Origin: Streptomyces bottropensis ATCC 25435
GTDB lineage: Bacteria > Actinomycetota > Actinomycetes > Streptomycetales > Streptomycetaceae
Direction of reading: 5' to 3'
Assembly (NCBI RefSeq): GCF_000383595.1
Contig: NZ_KB911581.1
Coordinates: forward strand, 3,602,265-3,666,264
Length of the DNA stretch: 64,000 bases
Shown here: positions 15,523 to 24,843 of the stretch, piece after piece
Numbering within the stretch: position 1 is the first letter of the stretch
Layout: each line of letters opens with the position of its first letter
Program-made: the position numbers and the translations under genes
The notes under the pieces: model-generated
Seen by the model: the letters and a program-made list of their open reading frames with translations, nothing else
Told to the model about the DNA's origin: nothing
The model's database searches: none

Positions 15523-16812
15523 ATGCAGCAGAACAGGAACGTTGAGAGGCGGACGGTCCTCAAGGCGGCCGGAGCCTCACTGGCCGTCGCGGGGCTGGGG
15601 GCGACCGCCACGGCCTGCGGCGGCGGCAGTGGCGCGGGAGACGGGACGGTGACGATCCGTTACGCCTGGTGGGGTGCCGAGGACCGCGCGGAGCGCATCA
15701 AGAAGACCATCGCGCTTTTCGAGAAGAAGTACCCGAAGATCAAGGTCAAGACCGACTTCCAGCCCTATCCCGACTTCTGGAAGAAGTTCAACACCCAGGC
15801 CTCCGGTGGAAATCCGCCGGACGTGTTCCAGAATGCCATCGGATTCCTCCGGAAATACGACGCGAAGAATGTGCTGCTCGATCTCGGCCCACAGGTCGAA
15901 GCGGGCCACCTGTCGTTGGAGGGCTTCAGAGCGGGCCTGGAGAAGTTCGGCGAGGTCGACGGAAAGCTGCTCGGAGTGCCGGTCGGGTCCAACTCGATGG
16001 CCCTGGTGATCGACAAGCCCGTCTACACCAAGTCCGGGGTGAAGCCGGAGCAGGGCTGGACCTGGGACGACTTCGACGCCGGGATGAAGAAGATCCGCGA
16101 CAAGACGGGCCGCGCCGGCGACAGCGGCATGTACGGCGTCATGTACCTCTACGACCTCTACCTGCGCCAGAACGGCAAGGCGTTCTTCACCGAGGACGGG
16201 CTCGGCTTCACCGAGGCGGATCTGAAGCAGTGGTGGACGAAGGCCAGGAAGGGCATCGAGGAGGGCCTCTACGCCGACCCGAAGAAGGTCGCGCAGATCA
16301 AGCCCAAGTCGGCTGTCGCCGCGGAACTCGCCGCCGGTGAGTTCACCTGGGACAACTTCACCGTCCGTTACACCGCCGAGGGCAAGAGCGAGTACGGGCT
16401 GGCCCCCATCCCCACCACCGACGGCAAGAAGACCGGCCAGTACCTCGGCTCCCTCATGCTCAGCGCGTCCAAGCGCACCCAGCACCCCAAGGAAGTCGCC
16501 CAGTTCATCGACTTCATGGTGCACGAGCCCGAGGTCGCCAAGATCATGGGCTACGACCGCGGGGTGCCCGCGACCCAGGCCCAGTACGACGCGTTCAAGC
16601 CGACCGACCCGGTCAACAAGGCGATCGCCGCGTACGAGGAGTCCCTCGTCGCGTCAGGCGTCCTGGAGCCCATCACTCCGCACCCGAACGGCGCGGACAT
16701 CTGTGAGGCCGCGTTCCTGCGCATCGGCGAGGAACTCGGCCTGGGCACGCGCTCGGTGGACGACGCCGTCAAGCAGTTCTTCACCGAGTCGAAGACGGCT
16801 CTCGGCAGCTGA
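15523..16812 (+). CDS. ABC transporter sugar-binding lipoprotein
   Basis: The 429-residue protein begins with a twin-arginine signal (ERRTVLKAAG) and a lipobox ending at Cys27 (LGATATAC). It should therefore be exported and lipid-anchored outside the membrane. The mature part has the extracellular family 1 binding fold: TIRYAWWG, IALFEKKYPKIKVK, GNPPDVFQNA, and GWTWDDFDAGMKKI. It would capture an oligosaccharide and deliver it to the two permeases, whose genes overlap in order. GGGAGG lies 8 bp before the ATG. The downstream lyase suggests pectin fragments as the ligand; this is inferred from context. Confidence 0.92.
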   Translation: MQQNRNVERRTVLKAAGASLAVAGLGATATACGGGSGAGDGTVTIRYAWWGAEDRAERIKKTIALFEKKYPKIKVKTDFQPYPDFWKKFNTQASGGNPPDVFQNAIGFLRKYDAKNVLLDLGPQVEAGHLSLEGFRAGLEKFGEVDGKLLGVPVGSNSMALVIDKPVYTKSGVKPEQGWTWDDFDAGMKKIRDKTGRAGDSGMYGVMYLYDLYLRQNGKAFFTEDGLGFTEADLKQWWTKARKGIEEGLYADPKKVAQIKPKSAVAAELAAGEFTWDNFTVRYTAEGKSEYGLAPIPTTDGKKTGQYLGSLMLSASKRTQHPKEVAQFIDFMVHEPEVAKIMGYDRGVPATQAQYDAFKPTDPVNKAIAAYEESLVASGVLEPITPHPNGADICEAAFLRIGEELGLGTRSVDDAVKQFFTESKTALGS

Positions 16813-17810
16813 TGGGAACCGCCGTGACACACGCCCCTGCGACGGAGGACCTGGCCAAGGACTCCGAGCCGCGGCACCGTCCGGCCAAGGCTCCCCGCCC
16901 CGCCGCACTCAAGCGGCGGGGCCGCCGGGAGAACCTGGCCGGCTATCTCTTCATGTCCCCCTGGATCGCCGGTTTCCTGCTGCTCACGGCAGGCCCGATG
17001 ATCGCCTCGCTCTACTTCGCGTTCACCGACTACAACCTGTTCGACGCGCCCAGGTGGATCGGCCTCGACAACTTCTCCGAGATGTTCGCCGACCCACGCT
17101 GGCGCCACTCGGTGCGGGTCACCCTCTGGTACGTCGTCGTCGGCACACCGCTGAAACTGATCGCGGCCCTCGGCGTGGCGCTGCTCCTGGCCCAGAAGCG
17201 GCGTGGACAGGCCTTCTACCGGGCCGCTTTCTACGCGCCGTCGCTGATCGGTGCCAGCGTCTCCATCGCGATCGTCTGGAAGGCGATCTTCTCCGACGAC
17301 GCGATCGTCGACCGCACGCAGCAGATCTTCGGCATCGACGTCGGTGGCTGGACCGGCGACCCGGAAATGATCATCTACAGCCTGGTGGCGCTCACCGTCT
17401 GGCAGTTCGGCGCCCCCATGGTCATCTTCCTCGCCGGTCTCAAGCAGGTCCCGCGTGAGCTGTACGAGGCCGCCGAGGTCGACGGGGCGGGCCCCTGGCG
17501 GCGGTTCTGGAACATCACCCTGCCGATGATCTCCCCGGTCCTCTTCTTCAACGTCCTGCTGGAGACGATCCACTCGTTCCAGATCTTCAGCTCGGCGTAC
17601 ATCGTCGGCGGCGGCGCCGGAGGCAATGCCTGCGGTCCGGCCGACGGCTCCATGGTCTACACCTGTTATCTGTACGTCCAGGGCTTCGAGAACAGCCGGA
17701 TGGGTCTGGCCTCCGCCATGGCCTGGCTGCTGCTGGTCGCGGTCGCCCTGGTGACGGCGGTGCTGTTCTGGTCCCAGAAGCGCTGGGTGCACTACGAGGA
17801 GGGTGCCTGA
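16812..17810 (+). CDS. sugar ABC transporter permease, MalF-type
   Basis: The 332-residue protein has a basic N-terminus of ~45 residues, then six or so membrane segments. The cytoplasmic EAA loop is EAAEVDGAGPWRRFWNITLP, which docks the ATPase. A short extracytoplasmic insertion (around residues 268-286) contains two Cys (NACGPADGSMVYTC). The ATG at 16812 shares its A with the previous stop (TGATG), so the gene is translationally coupled to the binding protein. No ATPase gene follows; a shared MsiK-type ATPase encoded elsewhere is likely, as in other streptomycete sugar importers. Confidence 0.93.
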   Translation: MGTAVTHAPATEDLAKDSEPRHRPAKAPRPAALKRRGRRENLAGYLFMSPWIAGFLLLTAGPMIASLYFAFTDYNLFDAPRWIGLDNFSEMFADPRWRHSVRVTLWYVVVGTPLKLIAALGVALLLAQKRRGQAFYRAAFYAPSLIGASVSIAIVWKAIFSDDAIVDRTQQIFGIDVGGWTGDPEMIIYSLVALTVWQFGAPMVIFLAGLKQVPRELYEAAEVDGAGPWRRFWNITLPMISPVLFFNVLLETIHSFQIFSSAYIVGGGAGGNACGPADGSMVYTCYLYVQGFENSRMGLASAMAWLLLVAVALVTAVLFWSQKRWVHYEEGA

Positions 17811-18709
17811 TGAGCGCACAGGCCACCGAGATCACCCCGGCCCCGGGACCCTCCGCGAGAACGGGTGCCCTGCGTCGCAGGCTGCCCGGCTCGCTCGCCT
17901 GGCACATCGGGTCGCTCGCGATCCTCGCGGTGATCCTCTACCCGGTGATCTGGGTCGTCGGCGGCTCGTTCAAGAAGAGCGAGGACATCGTCGGCAGTCT
18001 GGATCTGCTGCCGAGCGATCCGATCATCGCGAACTACACCCGGCTCTCCGACGGCATCGCCGACATCCCGATCTCGACCTTCTTCCTCAACTCGCTCACG
18101 CTCGCCGTGGGTTCGGTGGTCGGGATCCTGGTGTCCTGCTCGCTGACGGCCTACGCCTTCTCGAAGATCAAGTTCGCCGGACGCAATCTGCTCTTCACGC
18201 TGATGATCGGCACGCTCCTGCTGCCGTACCACGTGCTGCTGATCCCGCAGTACGTGCTGTTCCGCAACATGGAACTGATCAACACCTACACCCCCCTGCT
18301 GCTGCCGAAGTACCTGGCCACGGAGGCGTTCTTCGTCTTCCTGATGGTGCAGTTCATGAGGAACCTGCCCAAGGAGCTCGACGAGGCGGCGCGGCTCGAC
18401 GGCTGCGGGCACTTCCGGATCTACTGGTCGATCGTGCTGCCGCTGTGCCGGCCCGCGCTCATCACCAGCGCGATCTTCACGTTCATCAACTCCTGGAACG
18501 ACTTCATGGGCCCGTTGATCTATCTGAACGAGCCCGACAAGTACACCGTCTCGCTCGGGCTGAAGATGTTCGTGGACCAGGACGGGGTCGCCAACTACGG
18601 CGGCATGATCGCGATGTCGCTGGTGGCGCTGCTGCCGGTGCTCGCCTTCTTCCTCGCCTTCCAGCGCTATCTGATCGACGGCATGGCCACCTCGGGACTG
18701 AAGGGCTGA
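17810..18709 (+). CDS. sugar ABC transporter permease, MalG-type
   Basis: The 299-residue protein has six predicted membrane segments and the EAA loop EAARLDGCGHFRIYWSIVLP. The N-terminal span is ILAVILYPVIWVVGGSFKKS, typical of MalG-type partners. Its ATG at 17810 overlaps the previous stop (ATGA). With the MalF-type protein it forms the channel. The DUF624 gene begins 12 bp after its stop, so the four genes look like one operon. Confidence 0.94.
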   Translation: MSAQATEITPAPGPSARTGALRRRLPGSLAWHIGSLAILAVILYPVIWVVGGSFKKSEDIVGSLDLLPSDPIIANYTRLSDGIADIPISTFFLNSLTLAVGSVVGILVSCSLTAYAFSKIKFAGRNLLFTLMIGTLLLPYHVLLIPQYVLFRNMELINTYTPLLLPKYLATEAFFVFLMVQFMRNLPKELDEAARLDGCGHFRIYWSIVLPLCRPALITSAIFTFINSWNDFMGPLIYLNEPDKYTVSLGLKMFVDQDGVANYGGMIAMSLVALLPVLAFFLAFQRYLIDGMATSGLKG

Positions 18710-18721
18710 GGTGAGCTGACC

Positions 18722-19327
18722 ATGGCCCAGGCCCGTGCCCGTGCGAAGGCCGCCGCGCCCCGCGGGGAGTCCGTGCTCGCCGAACGGTTCGCGCTGTTCG
18801 CCGAGTGCCTGCTCACCGGGGTATGGATCGCGCTGGCCTCGTTGCCGCTGGTGACCTACCCCGCCGCGTTCGCCGCCGGCTCCCGGCACCTGCGGCGCCG
18901 CACGGCCCATGAGGGCGGCGGCTGGCGGGAGTTCTGGGCCGACGTCCGGACGGCGGTACGCGGCGGCTGGCTCGTCGGGCTCGCCGGATGGGGGGCGCTC
19001 GCGGCGGTGTGGGTGGACGTGCAGGCCGTACGCGCCGGGATTCCGGGCGGGCCGCTGGTCGGCGCGGTCGGTGTCCTCGCGCTGATCGGGGCCGTGGTCG
19101 CCGGACTGCGCGCGGCGGCGGTCTGGCGGCCCGGCGCCACCTGGCGGGCGCTGCTCGGCGCGGCCGGGCGGCGGACCGTGCTCGACCCCGCCGGGTCGTT
19201 TCTGCTCGTCGGCGGACTGGCCGTCGTGGTCTGTTCCGCCTGGTTCGTCGCGCCGCTGGCGATCCCGGTGCTCGGGGCCGTCGCGGCGGCGGCCGTCGCC
19301 GTGGAGGAGCGGTACCGCCACCGCTGA
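18722..19327 (+). CDS. DUF624 (YesL-like) membrane protein
   Basis: The 201-residue protein has about five hydrophobic segments. The first is ECLLTGVWIALASLPLVTYPAAFAAG and the last is VLGAVAAAAVAV. Between the first two is the WREFWADVR stretch seen in DUF624/YesL proteins. In Bacillus, YesL sits in a rhamnogalacturonan operon beside sugar importer genes, and the same order appears here. Its molecular role is unknown. A membrane partner of the importer is a reasonable guess. The start ATG follows GAGGTGAGCTGACC after the MalG-type stop. Confidence 0.82.
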   Translation: MAQARARAKAAAPRGESVLAERFALFAECLLTGVWIALASLPLVTYPAAFAAGSRHLRRRTAHEGGGWREFWADVRTAVRGGWLVGLAGWGALAAVWVDVQAVRAGIPGGPLVGAVGVLALIGAVVAGLRAAAVWRPGATWRALLGAAGRRTVLDPAGSFLLVGGLAVVVCSAWFVAPLAIPVLGAVAAAAVAVEERYRHR

Positions 19328-19357
19328 CCGCGGCGGGCGGTGCCGTCCGTTCAGGTC

Positions 19358-19374
19358 GACGCCCCGGAGGCGTC
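19358..19374 (+). other. short hairpin between the DUF624 and lyase genes
   Basis: GACGCC-CCGGA-GGCGTC forms a 6-bp stem. It may trim or attenuate the transcript between the uptake genes and the lyase; there is no U-tract. Confidence 0.35.
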
Positions 19375-19439
19375 GTACCTCTCTCTGTCATGCCCCTGAC
19401 CATCAGCACGCAAGACTTCCCGTACGGAAAGGAAAGGCC

Positions 19440-22187
19440 ATGTCCCCCATCGACCGCAGGTCCCTTCTCAAGGCGGCCGCCGTCGCAGGAGCCGCAGCGC
19501 AGGTCAGCTGGGCTCTAGGGAGTTCGAACGCGCAGGCCGCGCCCCTGGCCGAAGCGGCGGAGGCGGATCCGGTCACCCTGGACTGGCTGGAGGACGGCGG
19601 GCTCGGAGCCGCCCCCGGTTCGACCGTGGGGGTGCCGTGGCCGAAGGGCGCGTACGAAAAAGAACAGTCGTTCTCCCTGACCGACGGCGACGGCAAGGCC
19701 GTGGCCGTGCAGTCCTGGCCGATCGGCTACTGGCCCGACGGCTCCCTGAAGTGGACCGCGCACGCGGTGGGCGCGGGGGCCGGCTCCGGAAAGCTCACCC
19801 TCGCGGCGGGCACGCCGGCCGCGCCGGAGAAGAAGGTCACCGTCGACAAGCGCGGCACGACCATCGACGTGTCGACCGGTGTCATCACCGCCAAGATCGG
19901 CAAGTCCGGCTCCACGCTGGTGAAGTCCGTGCTCCGCGGCTCCACCGAGATCGCCCACCACGGCCATCTGGTGCTGCTGCGTCAGCCCGAGATAGAGGAC
20001 GGCGACCAGGGCACCGAGAAGTTCCAGCGCTACGAGAGCCTCATCGACGAGGTCGAGGTCGAGCAGGAGGGCCCGGTGCGTGCCGTGGTCCGCATCGACG
20101 GCAAGCACCGCAAGGGAAGCCACAGCTGGCTGCCCTTCTCGATCCGCCTCTACTTCTACGCGGGCGCCGAGTCGTTCCGCATGGTGCACACCATCACCTT
20201 CGACGGCAACCAGGAGCCCGGAAAGGCCGGCGGCGACTTCGTCCGCGGCATCGGCGTCCGCTTCGAGGTGCCGATGCGCGACGCCGCGTACGACCGCCAC
20301 ATCCGGATCGGCGGCGAGGGCAATGGTCTGCTGCGCGAGGCGGTCAAGGGAGTCACGGGCCTGCGGCGCGACCCGGGGACGGCCGTGCGCACCGCCCAGT
20401 TCGAGGGGAAGAAGCTGCCCGACCCGTCCACCTGGGACCAGCGCGTCACGACCCGCCTGCAGTACATCCCCGAGTGGGGCGACTACACGCTCTCGCAGCT
20501 GTCCGCCGACGGCTTCGGTGTCCGCAAGCGCACCAAGAAGGGCCACGGCTGGATCCCGGCCGGCGGTGGCCGGCGGGCCAGCGGCTTCGGCTACGTCGGT
20601 GGCGCGTCCGGCGGGTTCGCCTTCGGCCTGCGGGACTTCTGGGAGAAGTTCCCCGCCCAGCTCGACATCCGCGACGCGCAGACCGACACCGCCGAGGTCA
20701 CCCTCTGGCTCTGGTCGCCCGAGGCGCGGCCCATGGACCTGCGCTTCTACCACGACGGCATGGGCCAGGACACCTTCCCCGAGCAGCTCGAAGGCCTCAA
20801 CATCACCTACGAGGACTATGAGCCCGGGTTCGGCACCCCCTACGGCATCGCCCGCACCAGCGAACTCCTCTTCTGGGCCCATGAGTCCACCCCGGGTGCC
20901 GAGGACATGGCCAAGCAGGTCGAGGCCGTCCGCACGCCCCCGCAGCTCGCCGCCCCGCCCAAGCAACTCGTCAAGGCGGGCGTCTTCGGCAGGCTGTTCG
21001 CCGAGCCGGACCGCTCCACCGCCGCCAAGGCGAAGATCGAGAACCACCTGGACTTCCTCTTCACCTACTACAAGGACCAGGTGGAGATGCGCCGGTGGTA
21101 CGGCTTCTGGGACTACGGCGACATCATGCACACCTACGACCCCAGCCGTCACCAGTGGTGCTACGACATCGGCGGCTACGCCTGGGACAACTCCGAACTC
21201 TCGCCGGACCTGTGGCTCTGGTTCGCGTACATGCGCTCCGGCCGCGCGGACATCTTCCGCTTCGCGGAGGCCATGACCCGCCACACCGGCGAGGTCGACG
21301 TCTACCACCTCGGCAAATGGGCCGGCCTCGGCACCCGGCACGGCGTCCAGCACTACGCCGACAGCGCCAAGCAACAGCGGATCGCCAACACCACCTACCG
21401 CCGCTACTACTACTTCCTCACCGCCGACGAACGCGTCGGCGACCTCATGCACGCCAACGTCGACTCCGACGAGACGTTCCTCGTCCTCGACCCCATCCGC
21501 AAGATCCGCACCGAGCCCTACACCCCCGACCGCAAGGCGCTGTCGATCGGCTTCGGCACCGACTGGTCCGGGCTCGTGTCGGCGTGGCTGACCGAGTGGG
21601 AGCGGCGCGGCCCCAAGTGGGAGAAGGCCAGGGCGCGCGTCCTGTCGACCATGGAGACGATCGCCGCCCAGCCCAACGGCTTCGTCCAGGGCACCGGGCT
21701 GTACGACCTGGACACCGGGAAGTTCGCCGTCGCGGACAAGCCGGTGGTCGGGGTCTCGCATCTGTCGGCCATGTTCGGGCTGGTCGAGATGTGCGCGGAA
21801 CTCCTCGACCAGATCGAGATGCCCAAGTTCAAGGAGGCCTGGCTGGACTACTGCCGCTACTTCAACGCGACGAAGGCGGAGCAGGCCGCGCGCTACGGCT
21901 CCAACTTCGGCAGCCTGTTGCTCTTCCAGGGCCATTCGCGACAGGACGCCTACGCCGCCGTGCAGTTGAAGGACGACAAGCTCGCGGCCCGTGCGTGGCG
22001 GCAGTTCTACAACAGCGCCGACACCTGGGACTACAAGGAGTCGACCGACTGGACCACCAAGAAGATCGAGGGGCCGACGGCGCTCGTGCCGGGCAGCGAG
22101 GCGGCGTGGGTGTCGACCAACGCGACCGCGCTGTACGGGCTGGCGGCGATCCAGAACCTGGCGCTGGTGGGCGACAAGATGCCGTAG
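19440..22187 (+). CDS. secreted PL26-like (PcRGLX/YetA) exo-rhamnogalacturonan lyase family protein
   Basis: The 915-residue protein starts with a twin-arginine signal (DRRSLLKAAAVAG, cleavage near AQAAP, ~35). The N-terminal RIFT-barrel region carries VPWPKGAY and WPIGYWPDGSLKWT. These match the YetA/PcRGLX family; the characterised fungal member cleaves rhamnogalacturonan I from the chain end (PL26). Further on are aromatic-rich stretches around residues 560-610 (RRWYGFWDYGDIMHTYDPSRH, WDNSELSPDLWLWFAYMRSG) and RHGVQHYADS (~637), likely the (alpha/alpha)-barrel active region. It should release unsaturated disaccharides outside the cell for the upstream importer. A good site, GGAAAGG, precedes the ATG. 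Which residues do catalysis here is not shown. Confidence 0.82.
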   Translation: MSPIDRRSLLKAAAVAGAAAQVSWALGSSNAQAAPLAEAAEADPVTLDWLEDGGLGAAPGSTVGVPWPKGAYEKEQSFSLTDGDGKAVAVQSWPIGYWPDGSLKWTAHAVGAGAGSGKLTLAAGTPAAPEKKVTVDKRGTTIDVSTGVITAKIGKSGSTLVKSVLRGSTEIAHHGHLVLLRQPEIEDGDQGTEKFQRYESLIDEVEVEQEGPVRAVVRIDGKHRKGSHSWLPFSIRLYFYAGAESFRMVHTITFDGNQEPGKAGGDFVRGIGVRFEVPMRDAAYDRHIRIGGEGNGLLREAVKGVTGLRRDPGTAVRTAQFEGKKLPDPSTWDQRVTTRLQYIPEWGDYTLSQLSADGFGVRKRTKKGHGWIPAGGGRRASGFGYVGGASGGFAFGLRDFWEKFPAQLDIRDAQTDTAEVTLWLWSPEARPMDLRFYHDGMGQDTFPEQLEGLNITYEDYEPGFGTPYGIARTSELLFWAHESTPGAEDMAKQVEAVRTPPQLAAPPKQLVKAGVFGRLFAEPDRSTAAKAKIENHLDFLFTYYKDQVEMRRWYGFWDYGDIMHTYDPSRHQWCYDIGGYAWDNSELSPDLWLWFAYMRSGRADIFRFAEAMTRHTGEVDVYHLGKWAGLGTRHGVQHYADSAKQQRIANTTYRRYYYFLTADERVGDLMHANVDSDETFLVLDPIRKIRTEPYTPDRKALSIGFGTDWSGLVSAWLTEWERRGPKWEKARARVLSTMETIAAQPNGFVQGTGLYDLDTGKFAVADKPVVGVSHLSAMFGLVEMCAELLDQIEMPKFKEAWLDYCRYFNATKAEQAARYGSNFGSLLLFQGHSRQDAYAAVQLKDDKLAARAWRQFYNSADTWDYKESTDWTTKKIEGPTALVPGSEAAWVSTNATALYGLAAIQNLALVGDKMP

Positions 22188-22232
22188 CGCTCCGCCGGGT
22201 AGAGCGGAGGGCTTGTGGTGGCTGGGGTGGGT

Positions 22233-22290
22233 GGGGAACCGCGGGATCGTCGTGGCTGGGCGCGCGGTTCCCCGCGCCCCTGACGGCGCG
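22233..22290. repeat. streptomycete intergenic REP-like element with hairpin
   Basis: A perfect 11-bp inverted repeat (GGGGAACCGCG at 22233-22243 and CGCGGTTCCCC at 22263-22273) lies between two convergent genes. The GGGGCGCGGGGAACCGCGCG core (minus strand) resembles an intergenic motif common across Streptomyces. A second copy of the core is at about 39893-39910. It may double as a bidirectional terminator. Confidence 0.55.
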
Positions 22291-22296
22291 CGCGCC

Positions 22297-24741
22297 TCAG
22301 CTCAGCCTTCCCAGGAGGTCCCGCACTCGTCGTGCGTCGCGCAGGCGCTGTTCGTAGGTGGCGCCCGCCGCCAGCAGGAGCAGGCCCGCGAGGGCGGGAG
22401 GCGCCCAGCGGGGGAGGGCGTCCACGACCTGGGCGATGTAGGGGGCCAGTTCGTGCAGGGTGACCAGGGTGAGCGTGCCGCCGCCGAGGAGCAGGGGAGC
22501 CTGGAGGCGGTGGCGGGCGCCCAGGAGCGTGATCAGCAGGGCGGCGGCGCCCAGCACCAGGGGGCGGAGCCAGTGCGCGTCGCCCCAGGCCGCGACGAGG
22601 CTCGGGACGAGCGTGACGGCGAGTCCCGGGCCGTACGCCGTCCAGGACGAGGCGGTCAGGTCCCGGCGCCGACGCAGGTGGCCGACGAGCAGGGCCGGGA
22701 CGGTCACCGGCAGGGTGTACGCCTCCGGGGAGCCGACGTCCCAGACGGCCAGCCGTACCCAGGAGGCCAGCACGAAGAGGACGGTGGCCGCGTAGCCGAG
22801 CCGGTGGCGGTCCGGCCGTAGGGCGGTGCCCGTGGTGATGACTCCGCAGAGCGCGAGGGTCAGGGCCAGCAGCGGTGGGTGTGCGGCACAGAGGGCGAGG
22901 GCCACGAGGCCGGCCGCGGCGCCGGTCGCCTCGACGGGGATCGTCAGGGGAGAGTCGCCGAGGCGGGCCGCGAGCAGGGCCGCGACGGCCGGCACGGCGA
23001 GGACGAGCAGGGCCGTGTGCTGCGGCTCCCAGTCGGCGGAGGCGCCGATCGCGCAGGTCAGGGCGGTGGCGTGGGCGAGGGAGACGGGGGCGGTGAGGGG
23101 ACCCAGGTCGTCGCGCCGGGCGGCCGCCGCCGCGAACACGACGGTCGAGGCGGCGAGGACGGTGAGGGTGGCCGGCTCGGTGGCCAGGGAGTGCAGGGCC
23201 AGGCCCAGGGCGGTGACGAGGGCCAGGACGGCGCCGGTGAGGGGCAGTGGTGCCTGGAGGCGCCCGGGTTCCGCCGGCCGCACGAGCGCGGCGAAGCCCA
23301 GTGCGGCCACGACCAGGAGACCCTGCGCCACCAGCCCGGCTGTGAACGGCAGTTCGAGGACCGGGGGGAGTACCAGGACCGTCGCCCAGCTGAGGACGAG
23401 GGCGCCGACCAGGGCCGGGGTCCGCCATCTCACGGTGCGCGCGGTCACGGTCAGCACGCCGGCGACGACGGCGAGCACGAGGGGCACGGTGGCCGTGTTC
23501 GGCGGCCAGGGCGCGTCGAGCGTCACCGCCGCGCGGGCGTCCACGGGCGCACCCGACCAGACCCGCTCGATCCGGCCGACCGGGCCGAGCAGCGCGATGG
23601 CCACGGTCGGCAGCGCGGTGGCCACGGCGAGGCCCTGGACCACGGCGCAAGCGTGCCCGAGGCCCCGGCGTACGGGCCCGGGGGCCTGCGTGCGTACGGC
23701 CGCCGACAGGGCGATTCCGCACAGGAGGTGGGCCGGGACCGTCCACACCTCGGGCAGGACCGAGCGGGCCATGCCACCGGCGCCGACGACCACGAGGAGC
23801 CCACCGGTGAGAGCGGTCCCGAGGGCCAGGGCCCGCTTGGGCGTGAACCAGGCGGTGGTCAGGGCGATCGCCGCGCCGAGGGCGAGGAGCGCCGCCGCAC
23901 GGGCGGCGGCGCTCGGGCCGGCGGCGGCCCACGAGAGCCACCCGGCCGCCAGTACACCCCAGGCACCCCAGCCGAACGCGCCCACCACAGCGACGATCCG
24001 CACCGGCTTGAAGGGCGCCCGGAGCGCGATCGCGGTGTCGGCCGCCGCTGTCACCAGCAGCACGGCCGTGACCGTCTCCACGCCCGCGTTCATCGCGAAC
24101 GACCAGAGGAACAAGGGGAGTTGAGCGGCGACGAGGGCGAGGGGAAGCGGCAGAGCGAGGGCGGTGCGGGTGATCGCCGCGTCGGTGTCAGCCGCTCGGG
24201 GCGCCTGCGCGCCGAGCCCCAGCCCGTACGCCGCCCACAACGCCGCCAGCACCGCCGACGCGGCAGCCGCGTACCCCGTCGCGTCCGCCCCGGTGAACGC
24301 GACCTCGTGGAGAGCGTACGCGTCCAGGACCGTCAGGGCGAGGCCGAGACCGGCCACCGCCTCGGCGGTCGAGCGCAGGCCGCGACGCAGGAGGGGCACC
24401 GGGGTGCCGAGCGCGGCCACGGTCACCGCGCCGAGCACCAGGGACCGGCCCGCGATTCCCATGTATCCCCAGCTGACCAGCGTGAACGCGATCGCCGCGA
24501 CGGTCAGCAGGACGCCCCCGAGGATCAGCAGCACGTTCTGGACCCCGGGCCCCGTCGCCTCGGGGCGCCGCCCGTGCGTCGCCGCGGGCGCGGACGCGGA
24601 CGAGGGTGCGGACGAGGGTGCGTACAGGACGTGCACCAGCCAGGCACGGCGCGTCAGCAGGAAGGCGCGGCGGGCGTCGAGCTGCCGCAGCTCGGAGTCG
24701 AGGACCCGCAACTCCTCGGCCGGGGACGGAAAATGCGTCAT
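22297..24741 (-). CDS. large multi-spanning membrane protein (SCO7613 C-terminal domain-like)
   Basis: The 814-residue protein begins with a short charged helix (PAEELRVLDSELRQLDARRAFLL, possibly coiled coil) and then has some 20 hydrophobic segments to the C-terminus. The first span region (VLLILGGVLLTVAAIAFTLVSWGYMGIAGRS) resembles actinobacterial proteins described by the SCO7613 C-terminal membrane domain. No enzymatic motif is visible, and the function is unknown. It ends with a basic tail (EQRLRDARRVRDLLGRLS). ATG 24741 is chosen because the helix starts there; an upstream in-frame ATG (24777) has no better ribosome binding site. It converges on the lyase gene. Confidence 0.82.
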   Translation of the reverse strand: MTHFPSPAEELRVLDSELRQLDARRAFLLTRRAWLVHVLYAPSSAPSSASAPAATHGRRPEATGPGVQNVLLILGGVLLTVAAIAFTLVSWGYMGIAGRSLVLGAVTVAALGTPVPLLRRGLRSTAEAVAGLGLALTVLDAYALHEVAFTGADATGYAAAASAVLAALWAAYGLGLGAQAPRAADTDAAITRTALALPLPLALVAAQLPLFLWSFAMNAGVETVTAVLLVTAAADTAIALRAPFKPVRIVAVVGAFGWGAWGVLAAGWLSWAAAGPSAAARAAALLALGAAIALTTAWFTPKRALALGTALTGGLLVVVGAGGMARSVLPEVWTVPAHLLCGIALSAAVRTQAPGPVRRGLGHACAVVQGLAVATALPTVAIALLGPVGRIERVWSGAPVDARAAVTLDAPWPPNTATVPLVLAVVAGVLTVTARTVRWRTPALVGALVLSWATVLVLPPVLELPFTAGLVAQGLLVVAALGFAALVRPAEPGRLQAPLPLTGAVLALVTALGLALHSLATEPATLTVLAASTVVFAAAAARRDDLGPLTAPVSLAHATALTCAIGASADWEPQHTALLVLAVPAVAALLAARLGDSPLTIPVEATGAAAGLVALALCAAHPPLLALTLALCGVITTGTALRPDRHRLGYAATVLFVLASWVRLAVWDVGSPEAYTLPVTVPALLVGHLRRRRDLTASSWTAYGPGLAVTLVPSLVAAWGDAHWLRPLVLGAAALLITLLGARHRLQAPLLLGGGTLTLVTLHELAPYIAQVVDALPRWAPPALAGLLLLAAGATYEQRLRDARRVRDLLGRLS

Positions 24742-24843
24742 GCCCGGAGTGTGGTCCGGGTCACGCCGGATGGGCATGAGTGCCGGTACTCAGGAGGTAC
24801 TCAGATCCCGTGCCAAGGACCCCGGAGCGGGCAGAATCCGACC

